Part shown: positions 58,568-64,000 of the stretch, piece after piece | How positions within the stretch are numbered: the stretch's first letter is position 1 | Layout of the letters: each line of letters begins with the position of its first letter | NCBI RefSeq assembly: GCF_032362555.1 | Contig: NC_083531.1 | Coordinates: forward strand, 3,906,001 to 3,970,000 | Length of the DNA stretch: 64,000 nucleotides | Source of the DNA: Amyelois transitella | Taxonomy: Eukaryota > Arthropoda > Insecta > Lepidoptera > Pyralidae | Direction of reading: 5' to 3' | The notes under the pieces: model-generated | What the model saw: only the letters and a program-made list of their open reading frames with translations | Databases searched by the model: none | Told to the model about the DNA's origin: nothing | Made by a program: the position numbers and the translations under genes

Positions 58568-60115
58568 TTTTAATACATCATAAAATCACACCTTTTTCGG
58601 GACAGGCAGAGACTACATCTTTCTGCCACGCTACGGTCCCTACATACTTCTTACGCTTCGTCCTCATTCATAACTCTCTTCATGCAAGCTCGTCGGTTTC
58701 GGGTACTTTTGACCTGACCTTTTGCTGACAGACAGTCAACAATTTCCAAAAGCCTGATAGGCCACGTTCAGCTGTATGGCTTAATGACAGAATTGAGATT
58801 CAGATAGTGACAGGTTGCTAGCTCATCGCCTACAAGAAGAATCCTAAGTTCACTTCTCTGTTATGCCGTGTGGTTCTCGGCATTTAAAAACAGGGCCACT
58901 ACCTCTCATTCCCATGGATGAAGTAAACGGCATCTGGGGATGGGCCAATGAACTAAGGTTTCTTCTTTTAGGCTTCTTTAAGGTTTCTTTTTTCAGTCTT
59001 TTCAAGACCGTCGGCTCTGTTTACTTCGTAAAAAATTAAGACGTGGTTATCTGGTTGAGCACATCTCTATGCCACAAGTCACACCAGTCAATAACAGCGA
59101 AAAGTCTAAATCGCGCAAACAAAGATTTCACATTTTCATTTCACATTTCACAATTTCGTCCTGGCAAAGGGTCAGGTCAAGAGTACCCAAAACCCAAGGA
59201 TGAAGCGAGGGAAGTAGATCGAAAGAATGCAGAGATCGTGGCAAGTAGAAAAATGTAGTCTCTGCCTACCCCTCCCGGAAAAAGGCGTGATTTTATGTAT
59301 GTATGTCTGTATGTAATGATTTCACGTAGTGGAGCATATATACAACCTCCGCCACAACATCGTCTGTCGCGCGGTTCCCCAGGCGTCACACCTAGCCTGG
59401 CGGAAGATCTTCCCGAACTATCAATCCTGCTACATGTATGTAGCTCTTCGGGAAGTGCAGTGAAGAATTAAAATTAAACTTAGTATCTATACTAATATTA
59501 TAAAGCTGAAGAGTTTGTTTGTTTGTTTGAACACGCTTATCTCAGGAAGTACTGGTTCGAATTGAAAAATTATTTTTGTGTTGAATATACCACTTATCGA
59601 GGAAGGCTTTAGGCTATATAACATCACGCTGCAACTATAAGGAGCAAAGAAATAATAGAAAATGTGAAAAAAAAACGGGGAAAATTATTCATCCTTGAGA
59701 GCTTCAATGATGCCCAAAATAACTATTTCACGCGGACGAAGTCGCGGGCACAGCTATATTATATATTCGTCGTCTTTTCTGTACGTATCGTGTCTAAACA
59801 CCTAAATTATTAAATGTAAATTTTATTTCTCATACATTGATGAATAGTAAGTACCTACCTACGTTCGCCGTTAGTGAAAATTTAAAAAATCTAATCGCTT
59901 TTTATATAGGTTAATTGGTTTGGGAAATTGTTTTTGACATTTAGCCATAAACAATTCTGAATTTATAGCAGTGTAATAGATGAACCGTGTGGTTCCCGGC
60001 ACCAATACAAAAAAGAATAGGACCACTCCATCTCTTTCCTTTTTTTCCATGGATGTCGTGAAAGGCGACTAAGGGATAGGCTAACAAACTTGGGATTCTT
60101 TTTTTAGGCGATGGG
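58568..60115. repeat. Dense repeat cluster
   Basis: LINE E minus (58568-58728), family A pieces (58740-58852 minus; 58864-59045 plus), LINE E plus (59155-59313), repeat G (59325-59445), Lep1 Helitron plus (59488-59755, 3' terminus altered), family A plus truncated (59985-60115). Confidence 0.7.
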
Positions 60116-60282
60116 TTTTATGAATATATGTCTATATACTTTGCGGGGTAGACAGAGCCAACAGTCTTGTAAAGACTTACTGGCTACGTCCGCCCGTCGG
60201 CTTAAAATAAAAGTAAATTTATCTCTGGATGTCAAATAAGTAATATGTTCTTGCTTTTACTTATATTGTCACCATACTTTCA

Positions 60283-60288
60283 TTTATT
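60283..60288 (-). terminator. Poly(A) signal of the second EB-module gene
   Basis: AATAAA only 7 nt past the TGA at 60296. Confidence 0.5.
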
Positions 60289-60295
60289 GTCATAA

Positions 60296-62996
60296 TCATC
60301 TTACGAATAAATATATCACTGTTATTATTAAACTAGTAACTCCCGCGGCGATGCTTGTGGCGGATGATACTGAAAATAAAAATAAAATAAAAATTATATC
60401 CCTTGCGGGGTGGACAGAGCCAACAGTCTTGAAAATACTGATAGGCCACGTTCAGCTGCTTGGCTTGATGATAGAATTGAGATTCAAATAGTGACAGGTT
60501 GCAAGCCCATCGCCTAAAAAAGAATCCCAAGTTTATAATCCTATCTATCCCTTAGTCGCCCTCTACGACATCCATGGGAAAGTGGTCCTATTCTATCCCT
60601 TAGTCGCCTTCTACAACATACACGGGAAAGAGTTGGCAGTGGTCCTATTCTCTTTTTATATTGGCATACATACATACATACATACATATGGTCACGTCTA
60701 GATATCCCTTGCGGGGTAGACAGAGCCAACAGTCTTGAGAAGACTGAATGGCCACGTTCAGCTATTTGGCTTAATGATAGGATTGAGATTCAAATAGTGA
60801 CAGGTTGCTAGCCCATCGCCTAAAAAAGAATCCCAAGTTTATATTCCAATCTATCCCTTAGTCGCTTTCTACGAAATCCACGGAAAAGAGTTGGCAGTGG
60901 TCCTATTCTCTTTTTATATTGGCATACATACATATGGTCACGTCTATATCCCTTGCGGGGTAGACAGAGCCAACAGTCTTGAAAAGACTGAATGGCCACG
61001 TTCAGCTATATTTTTATATTGACGCCGGCAACAAACAGCTGTTTATCTAATAGATACATATATTAAAAAAAATATATACAGGGTGACATTTTAAACAACT
61101 GCATCCTTTTAAACATAGACTATACCCATGCTTCTGAGCTGTTTGAGCCCAGTTTTATTTAAATTAAACGTCATCATTTTCACATTTAAAAACCCTCAAA
61201 AACTACGTCACACCCTTTATTAAAGACCAATACTACAAAAAGAAATTAAAACTAAACATGTAAATAAATGTCTGAAAAATAAATAATTTTCTAGTATCAA
61301 GATCAAGTAAAGTACAGAGTTGTCGAGATCGCTCAGCTGAATGAATTGTGTCGTTGACCTCTGAATCTTACGCGTCTCTTTTCCGCCGGCCGGGGTGATA
61401 TGACGTATTTAGAATCGTGGATTTTGATACTTTAATTTCTTTTCGTACTTTCTGAAATATGAACCGATTTTCTCTTTTAACGTTTTTAAATATCCTTTAG
61501 ATGAGTACACTTAACAGTTAAATTTATGCAGTTGAATTAAAAATCACCCTATATAATAATACTTACAACACGTATGCGACTGCTCAGAATACTCAAAGTC
61601 GAAGGCGCACTGACACAGACCATTCCTACATTCGGTCAGGTCCGAGTCTTGCGACAGGAAACATTCGCTTGTACGCTGACACGCCTCGAAAAGACCTGCA
61701 AATTTATCGTATTCCATCGTCTATTGATACAGAATACATACATACATCCCTTACGGGGTAGACAGAGCCAACAGTATTGAAAAGACTGATAGGCCGCGTT
61801 CAGCTGTTTGGCTTAATGATAGAATTGAGATTCAAATAGTGACGGGTTGCTGGCCCATCGCCTAAAAGAAGAATTCCAAGTTTATAAGCCTAGCCCTTAG
61901 AAGAATATATTATTATACAGAATACATGCATACATAAAATCACGCCTCTTTCCCGGAGGAGTAGGCAGAGACTACCTCTTTCCACTTGCCACGATCTCTG
62001 CATACTTCCTTCGCTTCGTCCACTTCATAACTCTCTTCATGCAAGCTCGGCGGTTTCGGGTACTTTTGACCTGACCCTTTACCAGGACGTCCTTAATTTG
62101 ATCAAGATACGTTCGTCTAAGTCTTCCCACTCCGACCTGATTGATACAGAATGTGTGTTTTAATTAGCTCTGCCCGCAACTTCGTCCGCGTGGAATATTT
62201 ATTTTGGGCATCATTAAAGCCGTGAAGATTGAATAATTTCCCCCGTTCTTTTCACATTTTCCATTATTTCTTTGCTCCTTATAGTTGCAGCGTGATGTTA
62301 TATAGCCTTAAGCCTCGATAAAAGGTCTTTTCAACACTTCTTCAAGAATTTATCAATTCGAACCAGTAGTTCCTGAGATTAGCGCGTTCAAACAAATAGT
62401 ATTAGTATACAGTTCATTGACTGTTAGATAATGCTTCTAGCATTAAGTCCGCCAATTGTGCTATACATTTGTATTTTGTGTTATAAAGTTTAAATAAATA
62501 GTTAAAAATAATACTCCCTCTCGTTCCCATGGATGCCGTAAAAGGCGACTAAGGGATAAGCTTAAAAACTTGGCATTCTTCTTTCAGGCGATGAGCTAGC
62601 AACCTGTCACTATTTGAAACTCAATTCCATCATTAAGCCAAACAGCTTAACGTGGCCCTGTCAGTCTTTTCAAAACTGTTGGCTCCGTCTACCCCGCGAG
62701 GGATATAGACGTGACCGTATGTATATATGTATGAATGTATGTATGTATGTATGTATGTATGTATGTATGTATGTATGTATGTATGTATGTATGTATGTAT
62801 GTATGTATGTATGTATGTAGGTATGTATGCATGTATGTATGTTAAATTGGCTTACCGATTCGAGCCCAGCACCTCCCATCTCTGTAATGATAATCGGTGT
62901 CGCACGCGCAGCTTCCAGCGAGACAAACGGAATTTTCTCCCAAACTCGGCACGCATTGAGCTGTCACGTTGCATGGCGATAAGATGTCCGTGACTC
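60296..62996 (-). CDS. Second EB-module surface protein, 3' part (5' end outside window)
   Basis: Exons 62856-62996, 61567-61695 and 60296-60369, all phase 1 with GT-AG junctions. Each of the first two encodes one six-Cys module (CNVTAQC..SCAC..C; CQRTSEC..LCQC..C) with the same spacing as in the 34-38 kb gene. The last exon (acceptor TTTTATTTTCAG) gives 24 residues, SSATSIAAGVTSLIITVIYLFVR in character: small residues, then a hydrophobic tail ending almost at the stop, typical of a GPI signal or a single membrane anchor. The 62996 acceptor needs one more base from an upstream exon beyond the right edge; no signal peptide exon lies in the window. Function unknown; likely a tandem relative of the gene at 33-49 kb. 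Confidence 0.75.
60395..61005 (-). repeat. Three tandem family A copies
   Basis: 60395-60655, 60670-60920 and 60925-61005. The junction text GTGGTCCTATTCTCTTTTTA occurs at both internal boundaries, so part arose by tandem duplication of about 250 bp. Confidence 0.75.
61079..61556. mobile_element. Short inverted-repeat element (repeat H)
   Basis: Ends AGGGTGACATTTTAAACAAC (left) and the inverse of AGGGTGATTTTTAATTCAAC (right), with TATA at both flanks. The right arm (about 115 bp) matches 38335-38452. No coding capacity. Confidence 0.6.
61738..62412. repeat. Family A, LINE E and Lep1 Helitron in EB intron
   Basis: Family A minus (61738-61910), a nearly complete LINE E minus fragment (61920-62117) and Lep1 Helitron minus (62162-62412). 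Confidence 0.7.
62515..62843 (+). repeat. Family A copy with expanded (TATG)n tail
   Basis: Copy body 62515-about 62720; the tail is an almost pure run of roughly 28 TATG units. It ends 7 bp from the donor of the EB exon at 62856. Confidence 0.9.
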
Positions 62997-63009
62997 CTGT
63001 TAAAGAGAA

Positions 63010-64000
63010 TTACATATATTGCAGAGTAGACAGAATCAACTGTCTTGAAAAGACTGACAGGCCACGTTCAGCTGTTAGGCTCTATGATGGAATTGAGTTT
63101 CAAATAGTGACAGGTTGCTAGCCCATCGTCTGAAAAAGAAGAATCCCAAGTTTTTAAGCGTATCCCTTAGTCGCCTTTTACGACATCCATGGGAACGAGA
63201 TGGAGTATTATTTTTAACTATTTATTTAAACTTTATAACACAAAATACAAATGCATTGAGCTGTCACGTTGTATGGAGATAAAAATAACGATACTATTTT
63301 TTATAATAAATACTTATATAGATAAATATCCAATACCCAGGCCGATCAGAAAAAGTTCTTTTCTTTCTGCCCTGGCGGGGATTCGAACCCGGGACCTCCG
63401 GTGTCACAGACACAGGCGCCACAGAGGCCGTTAATGATGGAATTGAAATACAATTTGTGTCAGGTTGCTAGACTATCGTACGCAAGAAGAATACATACAT
63501 ACATACATATGTTCACGTCTATATCCCTTGCGGGGTAGACAGAGCCAACAGTCTTGAAAAGTCTGAATGGCCACGTTCAGCTATTTGGCTTAATGATAGA
63601 ATTGAGATTCAAATAGTGACAGGTTGCTGGCCCATCGCCTAAAAAAGAATCCCAAGTTTGTAAGCCTATCCCTTAGTCGCCTTTTACGACATCCATGGGA
63701 AAGAGATGGAGTGGTCCTATTCTTTTTTGTGTTGGTGCCGGGAACCACACGGCAGAAGAATCCCAAGTTTATTAGCCTTCTTCCTCCTGGCTTTAGTCCC
63801 GGTTGCATCCTCGACATTCTGAACAGAAGCCTGGGGTATACTTTGACCATGAATCCTGGATGAGTCAGGATTTTACAAGAAGCGACTCCCATCTGACCTC
63901 CGCAACTTTTACAAGTAAATGTAATCCGTATTGAATCTATTATGGTTACACACTTAGTTGTCTGAATGTGAAATTTTCCTCACGATGTTTTCCCTCACCG
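63010..64000. repeat. Repeats at the right edge
   Basis: Family A minus (63010-63205), SINE B minus (63290-63430), family A minus full copy (63495-63754), SINE F running off the window (63775-64000). Confidence 0.75.

Noticed and set aside
62614-62993. Long Met-Tyr-Val-Cys and Ile-His-Thr open frames
   Set aside because: They are translations of the (TATG)n tail and adjacent family A sequence on both strands.
63590-63892. About 100-residue frame with a [15 protein letters not shown]-type segment
   Set aside because: The same peptide appears wherever family A occurs; it is a repeat frame.

Overview
The window is nuclear DNA from an insect, almost certainly a moth or butterfly. It is AT-rich, its genes are split into short exons with GT-AG introns, and the introns and gaps are packed with dispersed repeats of lepidopteran type: Lep1-like Helitrons (5' TC end, 3' CTAG end, inserted between A and T), tRNA-derived SINEs, and very abundant short retroelements ending in (TATG)n. 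There are no bacterial features. All gene models below were assembled by hand from splice sites and reading-frame phase; none has transcript support.

Layout. (1) 1.5-11.2 kb, minus strand: an MCFD2-like secreted EF-hand protein with a Gln/Pro-rich N-terminus. Three alternative, mutually exclusive last exons each encode a different second EF hand and their own stop. (2) 12.2-19.1 kb, minus strand: a six-exon FKBP-TPR protein matching Shutdown/FKBP6, a piRNA-pathway co-chaperone. (3) 19.75-25.7 kb, plus strand: a four-exon GTSF1/Asterix homologue with two CHHC zinc fingers, another piRNA-pathway gene, arranged head to head with shutdown. (4) 27.5-29.2 kb: a decayed hAT transposon with perfect 12-bp terminal inverted repeats and an 8-bp target duplication. 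It carries a nested element with a THAP-like start. (5) 30.0-31.1 kb, minus strand: an intronless HGH1 gene (eEF2 chaperone). (6) 33.3-49.3 kb, minus strand: a small Cys-rich (EB/EGF-like module) surface protein gene with two module exons, a hydrophobic C-terminal exon and four tandem alternative first exons, each coding a different signal peptide. (7) 52.6 kb, plus strand: a candidate 52-residue membrane micropeptide. (8) 60.3-63.0 kb, minus strand: the 3' part of a second EB-module gene of the same architecture; its 5' end lies beyond the window.

How things fit. Two genes of the transposon-silencing (piRNA) pathway share one short intergenic region inside a locus saturated with mobile elements, and insertions reach to within 8-25 bp of many of their splice sites. 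The two EB-module genes are tandem relatives built from symmetric phase-1 exons. Diversity by exon choice is the theme: alternative C-terminal EF hands in the MCFD2-like gene and alternative signal-peptide exons in the EB gene.
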